Source: JBBDXA01 sp040902585 (GTDB lineage Bacteria > Planctomycetota > Phycisphaerae > Phycisphaerales > Phycisphaeraceae). Taken from it: 34,450 bases of DNA. Both the position numbers and the translations under genes were made by a program. Under the pieces are notes generated by a model, which was given only the letters and a program-made list of their open reading frames with translations, was not told where the DNA came from and made no database searches. The stretch is taken from positions 1 through 34,450 of the forward strand of contig JBBDXA010000097.1 in assembly GCA_040902585.1 (NCBI GenBank). Reading direction: 5' to 3'. Position 1 is the stretch's first letter, and every line of letters starts with the position of its first letter. Below, piece after piece: positions 22,611 to 30,211 of the stretch.

Positions 22611-25132
22611 GGCGCGGCCTCCAGTTCCTTAAGGCGGGCATGAACGCGGGCCGCCAGCCGTGCATCGAGCGTCTGTTGCCGGAGCTTGCGCAGCAGCGTG
22701 GCCGCGTCCGCATCCTTCTTCTGCTCGATCAACTGCACAGCCTGCGCATAGTTCGCATAAGGCGTGTCGGCGAAGCGTTCACGCAGTTCCTTCAGCGACA
22801 CGGCCGCGTCATCCGGCTTGCCCGCATCCGCCGCGATCTCCGCCCTTTCCAGATGCGCCAGCTCCGGCACAGGTGAAAGCTCAGCCGCGGAGTAGAGCAC
22901 CGTCAGGCGGTAGAGCAGGTTGTAGGCTTCCTTGATCGCCTTGCCCGCGCCTTCGTCGTCGCTGGCGCGCTTCAGGTTGGCGGCAAGTTGTCTTTGAATC
23001 TGAGCGCTCTCGAGCATGGCGGTCGAAGCGACGCCGGCATCCTGGGCGATCATCAGGCCGCGGTAGGTTTCCAGGGCGTCGGACAGTTTGCCGGCCTCCG
23101 CCTGCGTGCGCGCGACTTCCATGCGGGCGAGCAGGCCGTAGCCGTGGCCCATCGCTTCGACTTCCTTGAAGGATTGAATGGCCAGGTCCAGTTTCTTCAC
23201 GCCGCGCAGACCCTGGCCGACGAGGAAGAGCGCCTCGGTTTTTTGCACTTCATCCACCTTGCGTTTGCCATCGACCAGCGGATAGACATAGCGGAACGCC
23301 GTGCGCGGATCCTTATGCACGTAGTACCGCCCCATCCAGAGCAGATCGATCTCGCGCATGCGCTCCAGAGTGATCACCTTCTCAAGCTGCCCGAGGGTGA
23401 CTGCCGCGTTGTCGTGCTCATTCCGTTCGCGCTGGCGCAGGGAGATGAGCAGCAGCGCGTTGGCCTTCAGATCATCAGGCAGATGGGGATCGCCGATCGC
23501 AGCCTGAAGCTGCTTGATGGAATCATCGGCCTTGCCTTCGCTCAGAAGGAGGAGGCCGCGGTAGTAGGCGACCTGGCCGATGAAGGCATTTTGCGGATGC
23601 TTCGTGGACAGCTTCTCGAAGCTCGCAGCCGATTCCTTGTACTTCTCCAGTTGAATCTGCACGAGGGCCTGGCGGAAAAGCGCTTCCTGTTCGATCAGGG
23701 GCGGCAGGTTTTCCTTCTCCAGCAGCTTGGCCGCGACTTCGCCCGACTCTTTGAATTTGCCCAGGCGAAACTGCACATCGCACAATCGCACCAGCGTTTC
23801 GTTCACACCGGCGAGCGACTGATTCGGCTCCTCCGCCAGCTTGAGGTACGCCTCGTAATCCTTCACCGCGGGTTCGAACTGACTGCCTGCGGTGTAGAGG
23901 CGAGCGCGCTCGACGAGCGCCTGCGGATAATAAGGATGTTCCCGACCGCGGTTGATGATCGAGCTCAGGCGGGCCGCGGCTTCGGTCGGGCGATTGCGCT
24001 GGATGTCCGCCTGCGCGAGCAGGTAATCACCCGAGGCGTTGTACTGCGACTGCGGATGATCCTTGGCCAGGCGGTTGAGCGTGGTGCCCATCGCGTCGAG
24101 ATCGCCCAGCGCGTTCTGGCTTTCCGCGAGGCGATAGAGAATCTGATCTTCGATGGGTGAGTTAGTCTTCACCGCGACGACCGTTTCGAACAGGCTCACC
24201 GCTTCCTTGTGTTTGCCGAGCTGCTGGTTGCCGCGACCTGCGAGGAACCATGCGGCCGCGCGGTCCTGAAGATCGAGCTTGGCTTTGTATTGCTCGAAGG
24301 TGGTGAGCAGTGGGCCGTACTGCTGGGCGTAAAGCATGGACCAGAGCATCTGCATGACGCTGGGCGCGAAGTGCGGCGAAGTCTGGTGCTGCGTGAGTAC
24401 GGTGTTGTAGTACTTGATCGCGTCCTCGAACTTGTTGCCTGAGTAGGCGAGATCACCGGCGAGCCGGGCAGCCTCGGCAGCGACGGAGGTGTTCCCCAGC
24501 GCCAGGCACTTGTCGAGCGTCTTGATCGCATCGGCTGTCTTGTCGAGCAGGGCCTGCACTCGCGCCAGTTCGAGGAGCGAGCGGTCTTTCACGCTGGATT
24601 CGATCTGGGCGGCGGCGGCGAGAGCGTCCTGAGCGCCGGTGAGATTCTTCGTGCCTTTGTAGGCCAGGCCGCGCAGGTAGAGCAGCGGGGCGCGCTCGTC
24701 GGCTTCGAGCTTGTCGAGCGCGACCGGCTCAAGGACTTTGAGCGCCTCCTCGAACTTGCTCTGCTCGACGGCGAGGCGGCCGCGCAGAAAATTGAGCTTG
24801 TGCGGCGGAACGACTTTCAGTTCCGGCACATCGGCGAGCATTTTGGACGCTTCGTCTCGCTTGCCGTTCTGCCAGTGAATCAGGGCGCGGAAGTAGAGGG
24901 CATCGCCGCGACGTTCCCCTTTGGGGAAGTTGTCCAGGTATTTGTCGAAGGCCTCGGCCGCGGTCTTGTTGTCACCGTTCTGAAGCAGGCGATAGGCGAA
25001 GACGAACTGCTGCTGCTCAGCGGTGGTGGAGGTCTGCGCGGAGGCAGCGGCGGAAAAGCAGAAAAACAGAAAAACAGAAAAGCAGAAAATGTGCCGCGCC
25101 AGCGTTCGCATGTTGTGCTCAATTCCCATCAT
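22607..25132 (-). CDS. secreted TPR-repeat protein of the exbB-exbD-VWA operon
   Basis: The 841-residue protein has a signal peptide and then helical TPR repeats along nearly its whole length, with pairs such as AAEAFDKYLDNFPKGERRGD, LYFRALIHWQNGKRDEASKM and ATLLRKLRQQTLDARLAARV. The frame opens at 25132 (MMGIEHN), but the start at 25111 (MRTLARH) gives a cleaner signal peptide with a positively charged n-region. The hydrophobic core FCFSVFLFFCFS (25052-25090) is written in the GAAAAGCAG repeat found elsewhere in the window. The protein should be periplasmic or envelope-bound and is probably a scaffold for the motor complex. Its stop overlaps the start of the VWA gene (22607-22610), implying coupled translation. 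Confidence 0.87.
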   Translation of the reverse strand: MMGIEHNMRTLARHIFCFSVFLFFCFSAAASAQTSTTAEQQQFVFAYRLLQNGDNKTAAEAFDKYLDNFPKGERRGDALYFRALIHWQNGKRDEASKMLADVPELKVVPPHKLNFLRGRLAVEQSKFEEALKVLEPVALDKLEADERAPLLYLRGLAYKGTKNLTGAQDALAAAAQIESSVKDRSLLELARVQALLDKTADAIKTLDKCLALGNTSVAAEAARLAGDLAYSGNKFEDAIKYYNTVLTQHQTSPHFAPSVMQMLWSMLYAQQYGPLLTTFEQYKAKLDLQDRAAAWFLAGRGNQQLGKHKEAVSLFETVVAVKTNSPIEDQILYRLAESQNALGDLDAMGTTLNRLAKDHPQSQYNASGDYLLAQADIQRNRPTEAAARLSSIINRGREHPYYPQALVERARLYTAGSQFEPAVKDYEAYLKLAEEPNQSLAGVNETLVRLCDVQFRLGKFKESGEVAAKLLEKENLPPLIEQEALFRQALVQIQLEKYKESAASFEKLSTKHPQNAFIGQVAYYRGLLLLSEGKADDSIKQLQAAIGDPHLPDDLKANALLLISLRQRERNEHDNAAVTLGQLEKVITLERMREIDLLWMGRYYVHKDPRTAFRYVYPLVDGKRKVDEVQKTEALFLVGQGLRGVKKLDLAIQSFKEVEAMGHGYGLLARMEVARTQAEAGKLSDALETYRGLMIAQDAGVASTAMLESAQIQRQLAANLKRASDDEGAGKAIKEAYNLLYRLTVLYSAAELSPVPELAHLERAEIAADAGKPDDAAVSLKELRERFADTPYANYAQAVQLIEQKKDADAATLLRKLRQQTLDARLAARVHARLKELEAAP

Positions 25133-25185
25133 GTCCCTGTTTCATTTCTACTTTTCTGCTTTTCTGATTTTGTGCTTTACTGTTT
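25052..25185. repeat. GAAAAGCAGAAAA / TTTTCTGCTTTTC inverted repeat around the TPR gene start
   Basis: The left arm (25052-25090) is tandem gaaaagcag/gaaaaacag text; the right arm (25151-25185) is its complement (cttttctgcttttctgattt and onward). The start codons of the TPR gene (25132 and 25111) lie in the loop between them, and the exbD stop (25177-25179) lies in the right arm. In the transcript this could fold and hide the ribosome entry site. Confidence 0.85.
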
Positions 25186-25635
25186 ACCCTCAGGCTTCTT
25201 CGTCTCAAACAGCGCGTTGGTCAGTCCCGCGGCCCGCGCCAGCCCGAGGACTTCCAGCGACGTTCCGCTGTGACTCAACTTGTCCACGCGAATGACCACG
25301 GGCGTGCGCCGCAGGCGGGCGGCATGTTCGTCCGCCGATTCGCCAGGCATCACCGAGGCAATCGCCGTCAGTGCCGCCTTGAGCGTTTCGGGAGTGTAGG
25401 AGCGAGGAGGGATGAAAATCTCGTTATCCCGCGTGATCGTAATGAAAATCGGCTGGCTGCCGCGGCGCACCTCGCCGGACTCGGTGCTCTGAAGGTCCAC
25501 CGGCATCTGCTGCGTCTCTTCACGCAGGGCCGAGGCGTGCAGGAAGAAAATCAGCAGGAGGAACAGCATGTCCACCATGGCGGCCAGGGGCAACACCGGC
25601 TGCGATCGCTGGACCGTCGGCGTGGCGAAGCTCAT
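25177..25635 (-). CDS. exbD: ExbD/TolR-family biopolymer transport protein
   Basis: The 152-residue protein has a short cytoplasmic N-terminus, one membrane helix (about 14-33) and a periplasmic domain. The key proton-relay Asp is D22 in PLAAMVDMLFLLLIFFL. The periplasmic part shows ITITRDNEIFI and VVIRVDKLSHSGT, typical of the ExbD/TolR fold. With the ExbB-like protein encoded upstream it should form the proton channel that powers the TonB-like VWA protein. It overlaps the upstream gene by four bases (25632-25635). Its last residues (PEGKQ) and stop codon abut an interspersed repeat. ExbD versus TolR cannot be told by sequence alone. Confidence 0.93.
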   Translation of the reverse strand: MSFATPTVQRSQPVLPLAAMVDMLFLLLIFFLHASALREETQQMPVDLQSTESGEVRRGSQPIFITITRDNEIFIPPRSYTPETLKAALTAIASVMPGESADEHAARLRRTPVVIRVDKLSHSGTSLEVLGLARAAGLTNALFETKKPEGKQ

Positions 25636-26549
25636 TTTTCACCTCGCTTCAGATGATCCGCCACGGCATGCACCGCCGCCTCCGCTTCGCCGAGCACCTT
25701 CGTCAGCCGACCTTTGATGATCGAATAAAACACCAGCGCGAGAATGCCCACGATCAGTCCGAAAAAAGTCGTGGCCATCGCACCGGCGATGTCGCTGGAA
25801 ATCGCCTTACTCCGCAGGCTCATGTCCGACTGATCGAGCCCGAAGAACGCCCGCATCATCCCCATGACCGTGCCCAGCAGCCCGAGCATGGGAGCGACGT
25901 TGGAAATATCCGCGAGGTAACTCAGGCGGTTCCACAGCATGTCAGCCCGGCGTTTGCCTTCGGTGTCGACCATGTCCATGATCACCGCCTGATCCTTGTC
26001 CGCGTTCTCGACCGCCCGTTGAATCACGGTCGAGACAAAGATGCCGCGATGATGCCGGCAAAAGTCCACCGCCTGTTTGTGCTCCCTGGCGAGGACCATC
26101 TTCATCACGTCATCGACGAAGGCCGCGGGCACCATGGCGTTGTGATTGATCGTGAGGAGAAAGAAAATGAACAGCAGCAGCGCCAGGCCTGAGAGGGCGA
26201 TGATGATGCCGTTGATGATCGGGCTGGTCTCGAAGAGGCGCACGAAGGAAGGCAGGGCTTCCAGTTCACCGGCAGCGGGTTGGGTCGGGGTGGTGGGAGC
26301 AGGCGCACCGGGCGCGGCCTTGGCACCCTCGGCCTGGGCGAGCAGGACGCCCTCAAGCTGCGACGAAGATTCCGCCAGAGCCTGTGACTGTGAGAAACCC
26401 AGCGCCAGCCACCCTGCGACCAGGACGGCTGCGGTGAGAAGAACGAAACGAAACTTACCCGTTCGTAGGGCGGCCAAGCCCATCCCTGCGGGGCGATCCA
26501 TGCGGCACATCATGTGCAACTCCTGACTGATCGAGGCATCACCATCCAT
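25632..26549 (-). CDS. exbB: ExbB/TolQ/MotA-family proton channel protein
   Basis: The 305-residue protein starts with a probable signal/membrane segment (about 35-50) and an Ala/Pro-rich linker. Three further helices follow: INGIIIALSGLALLLFIFF, the region around ISNVAPMLGLLGTVMGMMRA, and IAGAMATTFFGLIVGILALV. The second and third contain the MotA/TolQ/ExbB signature (VAPMLGLLGTVMGM and the polar T in AMATTFFG). It would form the proton-driven stator with ExbD. Several in-frame starts exist; ATG at 26549 gives MDGDASISQ, and later ones at 26513, 26510 or 26501 bring the start closer to the first helix. It is the first gene of the operon; the spacer 26550-26672 holds no evident gene. Confidence 0.92.
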   Translation of the reverse strand: MDGDASISQELHMMCRMDRPAGMGLAALRTGKFRFVLLTAAVLVAGWLALGFSQSQALAESSSQLEGVLLAQAEGAKAAPGAPAPTTPTQPAAGELEALPSFVRLFETSPIINGIIIALSGLALLLFIFFLLTINHNAMVPAAFVDDVMKMVLAREHKQAVDFCRHHRGIFVSTVIQRAVENADKDQAVIMDMVDTEGKRRADMLWNRLSYLADISNVAPMLGLLGTVMGMMRAFFGLDQSDMSLRSKAISSDIAGAMATTFFGLIVGILALVFYSIIKGRLTKVLGEAEAAVHAVADHLKRGEK

Positions 26550-26672
26550 GGTGCCGCGCCGGGTCAGCGACCGCGCTCAAGCACCGAACGATTCGTACGG
26601 GGACATTCTAAGGCAACGGGCGACGCTATCCAACCGGGGGAACCCACCCACGGGAGTGCATGGGCTTTGGGG

Positions 26673-27110
26673 TCACTTGTTGAAGTGATACAGCATCACG
26701 TAAATCAGGACGCCGGTGACCGAGACATACATCCAGATCGGCAGCGTGATCTTCGCGAGCTTCCTGTGCCGGGCGTCGAGGCGCTTAAGGCCCAGGCGGA
26801 TGGTGAGGATCGCCAGCACCGGCACAAGCGCGGCCAGAACAATGTGGCTCAGGAGCATGGGCCTGTAAATCGCGCCGAGGAAGCCGCCGGCTTCGTATTT
26901 CGTGTGTGATGCCCCGGTCACGCTCACCCGCCAGGCGTAGTGCGTCACATACGAAACGAGAAACAGACACGACACCACAAAGGCCGCGATCATCACGTTG
27001 CGATGGCCGTTGATGTTCTTCTTCTTGATGAGCACCATGCCGACGCACAGCAGCACGAAGGCGAGGGCGTTGAGCGAGGCGTTGACGAGGGGAAGAAACG
27101 AAAGGTTCAT
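26673..27110 (-). CDS. DUF420 membrane protein, probable cytochrome oxidase assembly factor
   Basis: The 145-residue protein has four or five membrane helices (NASLNALAFVLLCVGMVLIK, VMIAAFVVSCLFLVSYVTHY, PMLLSHIVLAALVPVLAILT, KITLPIWMYVSVTGVLIYVM). The His and Tyr residues in VSYVTHYAWRV and MLLSHIV are typical of DUF420. Members including Bacillus YozB have been linked to cytochrome c oxidase assembly. The upstream neighbour is SCO1, a copper chaperone for the CuA site, which supports the role. AGGAA lies 5 bases before the ATG at 27108-27110. Its start lies inside an open frame that continues the SCO1 gene. Confidence 0.88.
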   Translation of the reverse strand: MNLSFLPLVNASLNALAFVLLCVGMVLIKKKNINGHRNVMIAAFVVSCLFLVSYVTHYAWRVSVTGASHTKYEAGGFLGAIYRPMLLSHIVLAALVPVLAILTIRLGLKRLDARHRKLAKITLPIWMYVSVTGVLIYVMLYHFNK

Positions 27111-27795
27111 AATGTTTCCTGCGCGCGGTTAGCGCGGTTAGCGGTCGTTCAATATCGCGCAACAGTTCCTTCCGCGAGTCCGCATCCAGCGCATCGTAGA
27201 ACCCGCGGATGCGATGCAGGTGATCCACCAGCACGTACTTGGAACTGTGCGTGATCGGCATCGGGTCATCGACCTCAGCCTTGCCCACGTGCTGACGGAA
27301 GCCATCGCGCCCCGCGATCAGAGGCCAAACGATAGCCTTCTCGCCCGTGAGAAAGTGCCAGTGATCCGCGTCAGCGTTCCACGTCTTGGCCGCCTGCGCC
27401 AGCACCGGAGGCGTATCAAACTCCGGATCCACCGTGATGCTCACCAGCGCGATGTCCTTCCACCGCGGCAACAGCTTGAGCTGGGCCTGCAAGGCTGATG
27501 TCTGCGCCAGCACGCGCGGGCACACCGAGGGGCAGCGGGTGAAGATGAACGAAGCGATCCACACCTTGCCATCAAGCTGCTCCGAAGTGAACGGCTGACC
27601 GGCCTGATCCGTCAAGGCGAATCGTTTCAACTCCAACGGCTGATCAAATACCGACGGGCTCGCCACGCTTCCGCGACCGTCCTGCTGCCGGTCCTGACTC
27701 TTGCGGTACTGGTTGAGGCCGAGCAAAGCGACCACGCCCAGGCACAGGGCGATGGACAGGCCGAGGATCAGGCGTTGGAGAAGGCGTGGTGACAT
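26785..27795 (-). CDS. SCO1/SenC family copper chaperone, open frame running into the DUF420 gene
   Basis: The recognisable protein covers residues 1-220. A signal anchor (5-27) is followed by a thioredoxin-like domain with the copper motif C88-PSV-C92 and the distal His183 (THSSKYVLVDH). SCO proteins load or reduce the CuA site of cytochrome c oxidase from outside the membrane. They normally end near the position of LLRDIE (residue 216), but this frame stays open to 26785 and overlaps the DUF420 gene by more than 300 bases. In the +1 frame two TAA codons lie in a 9-base tandem repeat (27123-27140), just where a normal SCO would stop. A one-base frameshift, real or a sequencing error, is therefore likely; the true end may be near 27130. 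Confidence 0.8.
   Translation of the reverse strand: MSPRLLQRLILGLSIALCLGVVALLGLNQYRKSQDRQQDGRGSVASPSVFDQPLELKRFALTDQAGQPFTSEQLDGKVWIASFIFTRCPSVCPRVLAQTSALQAQLKLLPRWKDIALVSITVDPEFDTPPVLAQAAKTWNADADHWHFLTGEKAIVWPLIAGRDGFRQHVGKAEVDDPMPITHSSKYVLVDHLHRIRGFYDALDADSRKELLRDIERPLTALTARRKHYEPFVSSPRQRLAQRPRLRAAVRRHGAHQEEEHQRPSQRDDRGLCGVVSVSRFVCDALRLAGERDRGITHEIRSRRLPRRDLQAHAPEPHCSGRACAGAGDPHHPPGP
27123..27140. repeat. two tandem copies of GCGCGGTTA near the SCO1 end
   Basis: The 9-base unit gcgcggtta is repeated exactly twice, with the start of a third copy. Each copy carries a TAA on the minus strand in the frame one base off the SCO1 frame. This is where the SCO1 open frame fails to stop. Confidence 0.75.
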
Positions 27796-27807
27796 TCTTG
27801 TTCTTGG

Positions 27808-27924
27808 GCGGGTGCCACGGGTCGAGGAGGTTTCACCGCGACGAAGACCCCTGCGGAGGACCGGGACGTTACGGCGCATCAACACGGGTCTTCGTCGGCG
27901 GCCTCCTCGACCCGTGGCACCCCG
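27808..27924. repeat. large GGGTGCCACGGGTC inverted repeat
   Basis: The left arm (27808-27850) and right arm (27886-27924) are imperfect complements. Both contain ggtgccacgggtcgaggagg or its reverse and the cgacgaagaccc block, with a 35-base loop. It is the fullest copy of the family also seen at 1876-1916 and 34413-34450. It occupies nearly the whole spacer between the ABC permease stop and the SCO1 start, so it may act as an intra-operon terminator or processing hairpin. Confidence 0.85.
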
Positions 27925-27932
27925 AGCATCCC

Positions 27933-28805
27933 TTACGCGAGCCCATCCTTGCGCGGCTTGGCGACCTGTTTCGCCGCCAGCAGCACGAGGCCGGCCGTGA
28001 GTGCGAGGGTGATCAGCATGCACACCCACAAAGGCAGCGGCACACCACTTGAAGCCTTGCCGCCGGTGAGAACGGTGGCGAGCACCTCGTGCCCATAGGT
28101 GAGCGGATTGCAGAGCATGAGCACCTTCATCACGATCGGCGCGGAGCCGACCGGGAAGATTGCGCCGGAGATAAACCACATGGGCATGAGCAGGACCATC
28201 ATCACGGCATGAAAGCCCGCGGTGGAATCCATCGGCCAGGCGATGCACATGCCCATCGCCGTGAGCATGATCGCCAGCACGACCATCACGGGAATCGCCG
28301 CGAGCATCAGGCCGATGTTCAGCTCCGACGCAACGAACGGCCAGAGGATGAGAAACACGCTCGCATGAATCATCGCGATGCTCGCCCCGCCCAGGACTTT
28401 GCCGAGCACGATCGAAAGCCGCGGCGCGGGCGACACCAGCACGCCCTGCAAAAACCCTTCGCGGCGATCCTCGATCACGGTGATGGTGGAAAAGATCGCG
28501 GTGAAGAGCAGGATCATGGTGATCGTGCCGGGGAAGAAGTAGACCATGTAACCGACGGAGTCGGCGGCACTGCCGATCGCAGCCTCGTTGGAGAAGGAGC
28601 TGTTCAGCCCCGCGCCCATCATCAAATAGAAGAGCACGGGCGTGACCAGGGCGCTGACCACGCGATTCTTCTGGCGGAAGAAGCGGACGAGCTCGCGATG
28701 CCAGAGCGTGAGCGCGGGCGGCCAGATCTTCGCGGCCTTGGCGGCAGGCGCGGCGGCGGGGGGCGTCGCAGCGAGGTCGGTCGTGGAGGCGGTCGTCGTG
28801 GTCAC
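27933..28805 (-). CDS. ABC-2 type transporter permease
   Basis: The 290-residue protein has a Pro/Ala-rich cytoplasmic N-terminus (1-30), then six membrane helices in ABC-2 style. The conserved segment VIEDRREGFLQGVLVSPAPR precedes the helix-rich region, followed by FISGAIFPVGSAP and LCNPLTYGHEVLA, both typical of the DrrB/NodJ group. It would form the membrane part of an exporter of unknown substrate. No ATP-binding partner gene is in the window; it may be elsewhere, since the next gene upstream is a divergent small ORF. Its position before SCO1 and DUF420 suggests a link with cytochrome oxidase maturation, but this is inference. The large inverted repeat begins just after its stop. Confidence 0.9.
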   Translation of the reverse strand: MTTTTASTTDLAATPPAAAPAAKAAKIWPPALTLWHRELVRFFRQKNRVVSALVTPVLFYLMMGAGLNSSFSNEAAIGSAADSVGYMVYFFPGTITMILLFTAIFSTITVIEDRREGFLQGVLVSPAPRLSIVLGKVLGGASIAMIHASVFLILWPFVASELNIGLMLAAIPVMVVLAIMLTAMGMCIAWPMDSTAGFHAVMMVLLMPMWFISGAIFPVGSAPIVMKVLMLCNPLTYGHEVLATVLTGGKASSGVPLPLWVCMLITLALTAGLVLLAAKQVAKPRKDGLA

Positions 28806-28862
28806 TTCGGGGTCAGTCCCTTCTGTTCCTGAGGCAGTTGAACGATAGTATGATAGAGAAGG

Positions 28863-28880
28863 TTCGAGATCATGCTCGAA
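28863..28880. promoter_or_regulatory. TTCGAG-atcatg-CTCGAA inverted repeat, possible operator of the small gene pair
   Basis: A perfect 6-base inverted repeat with a 6-base centre lies 10 bases before the ATG at 28891 and just ahead of the Shine-Dalgarno AAAGGA. A TATGAT -10-like box at 28849-28854 lies just upstream. This arrangement fits an autoregulated promoter, although a matching -35 is not clear. Confidence 0.4.
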
Positions 28881-28890
28881 AGGACTGGCG

Positions 28891-29127
28891 ATGTCACTTG
28901 AACAGGAACTGAAGACCTACGATGCCCATCATGCGGAAGCGATGGCTGCGCATCCGGAAGACTGGATGCTGGTTTCGGAGGACGAAGTGCTCGGGTACTA
29001 CCCCACGTATGCCGAAGCGATTGCCGCGGGGTATGAGAAGGTGGGCATAAAGCGGCGATTCATGGTGAAGAAGGTAAAAGAGGAACCCATCGTCTTTCTG
29101 AGGCCCATCAATCCGTGCCGCATCTGA
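28891..29127 (+). CDS. small DUF5678-like protein
   Basis: The 78-residue acidic/basic protein has an N-terminal helix (MSLEQELKTYDAHHAEAMAA), a middle with WMLVSEDEVLGYYPTYAEAI and a C-terminal beta part (RRFMVKKVKEEPIVFLRPI). The pattern of a 'hold/keep' beta hairpin followed by an AxAxGYEK helix resembles DUF5678, a family of unknown function. AAAGGA precedes the ATG with good spacing. It overlaps the next gene by 13 bases, so the two are coupled. The gene pair is not of the same type as its neighbours and has the shape of a two-gene cassette. Confidence 0.8.
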   Translation: MSLEQELKTYDAHHAEAMAAHPEDWMLVSEDEVLGYYPTYAEAIAAGYEKVGIKRRFMVKKVKEEPIVFLRPINPCRI

Positions 29128-29555
29128 CCGCGCGCCATTCCGCGGATGGACCGGTGCTGGACATTCAGCTCGCGATCCCTCGCACCCGAACGATCGCCAT
29201 GGCGGCCGCGGGTGTACCGGTGACGCCCGCCATCGAAATTCGAGCCCTTGTGGACACCGGAGCGACGATCACGGTCATCTCAACCAGAGCGTTCGCTCGA
29301 CTAGGACTTGAAGGAACCGGAACCACGCAGATCATCGGGGCGGTTACTGCCAACCAACCGGTCCAAGTGCAGACCTGTGACGTCAGTCTGATCCTGGTTC
29401 ACAAGCAAAGTTACATGCGTAAATTCGATCCGCTGCCCGTGATCATCGCCCCTCTCGGTCAGTCCCGCATCGACGCCCTCATCGGTCGTGATGTGCTCCA
29501 ATCCTGCCTCTTCCTCTACGACGGCCAAGCAGGCACGTGTACGCTTGCGTTCTGA
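29115..29555 (+). CDS. retropepsin-like aspartic protease
   Basis: The 146-residue protein has one catalytic motif, D47-T-G-A in ALVDTGATITVIS, followed by the hydrophobic-glycine element IGRDVLQSCLFLYDG (about 123-137), the second hallmark of the retropepsin fold (clan AA). Such single-domain proteases should work as homodimers. Substrate and role are unknown. The frame starts with GTG at 29115 inside the end of the small DUF5678-like gene; no other start lies near the family beginning. It is convergent with nadD and separated from it by 11 bases. The small partner may be an inhibitor, substrate or tether, which is inference from the gene order. Confidence 0.85.
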   Translation: MPHLTARHSADGPVLDIQLAIPRTRTIAMAAAGVPVTPAIEIRALVDTGATITVISTRAFARLGLEGTGTTQIIGAVTANQPVQVQTCDVSLILVHKQSYMRKFDPLPVIIAPLGQSRIDALIGRDVLQSCLFLYDGQAGTCTLAF

Positions 29556-29566
29556 CCGCCTTTCTG

Positions 29567-30208
29567 TCACGCCTGCAAAGCGTACAGCCCCTGCTGCACG
29601 ATGTAACGCTCCACCGCGGGATGCACGAACCCGCTGATCGGCAGGCCTCGCGCCACACGTTCGCGAATCATCGTCGCGCTCATATGGAGCAGCGGCTGGT
29701 CCACCAGCCGCGACGCCCACTCCTCTTTATTGAACCCTTTCGGCAGCGCAGCGAGCAGCGACGCGCGCGAATCCGGCGGCCTCACCATCACCACAGGTTC
29801 GGCTAACTCGACTATCCGCGCCGGTTCCTTCCACGTGTCGAAGATGCGCAGCATGTCCGCGCCGATGAGCAGCCTCAGCACAGGCCCCGGCCCGATGCGA
29901 GCGCGAATCCCTTCCAGCGTGTCCACGGTGTAGCTCGGATCGCCCGTCATCGCGGCCCGATCCATCTCATCCATCAGAATCGTCGCAAATCTCGTCTCCG
30001 CCAGCGCCAGCTTCAGCATCGCCAGCCGATGCTTCACATCCGTCTGCGTACCCCGCTGCTTGTGCGGTGCCTGCGCTGCGGGGATGTACGCCACGCAATC
30101 CGCTCCGATCACTTCCATCGCCAGCATCGGCAGGATCACATGTGCGACGTGCGGCGGATCGAACGTGCCACCGTAGATCAGAATGGTGCTCTTGTCGCGC
30201 AGGTTCAC
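29567..30208 (-). CDS. nadD: nicotinate-nucleotide adenylyltransferase
   Basis: The 213-residue protein is a nucleotidyltransferase of the Rossmann type. The phosphate-binding GGTFDPPHVAH lies at 13-23 and the SATMIRERVARGLPISGFV loop (ISSTxIR-type) near the C-terminus, with the end VHPAVERYIVQQGLY as in bacterial NadD. It adenylates nicotinate mononucleotide to deamido-NAD in NAD synthesis. The start MNLRDKSTILIYGG lies 3 bases after the avtA stop, so nadD and avtA are one operon. The usual companion (rsfS) is not present here. Confidence 0.94.
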   Translation of the reverse strand: MNLRDKSTILIYGGTFDPPHVAHVILPMLAMEVIGADCVAYIPAAQAPHKQRGTQTDVKHRLAMLKLALAETRFATILMDEMDRAAMTGDPSYTVDTLEGIRARIGPGPVLRLLIGADMLRIFDTWKEPARIVELAEPVVMVRPPDSRASLLAALPKGFNKEEWASRLVDQPLLHMSATMIRERVARGLPISGFVHPAVERYIVQQGLYALQA

Positions 30209-30211
30209 GGC

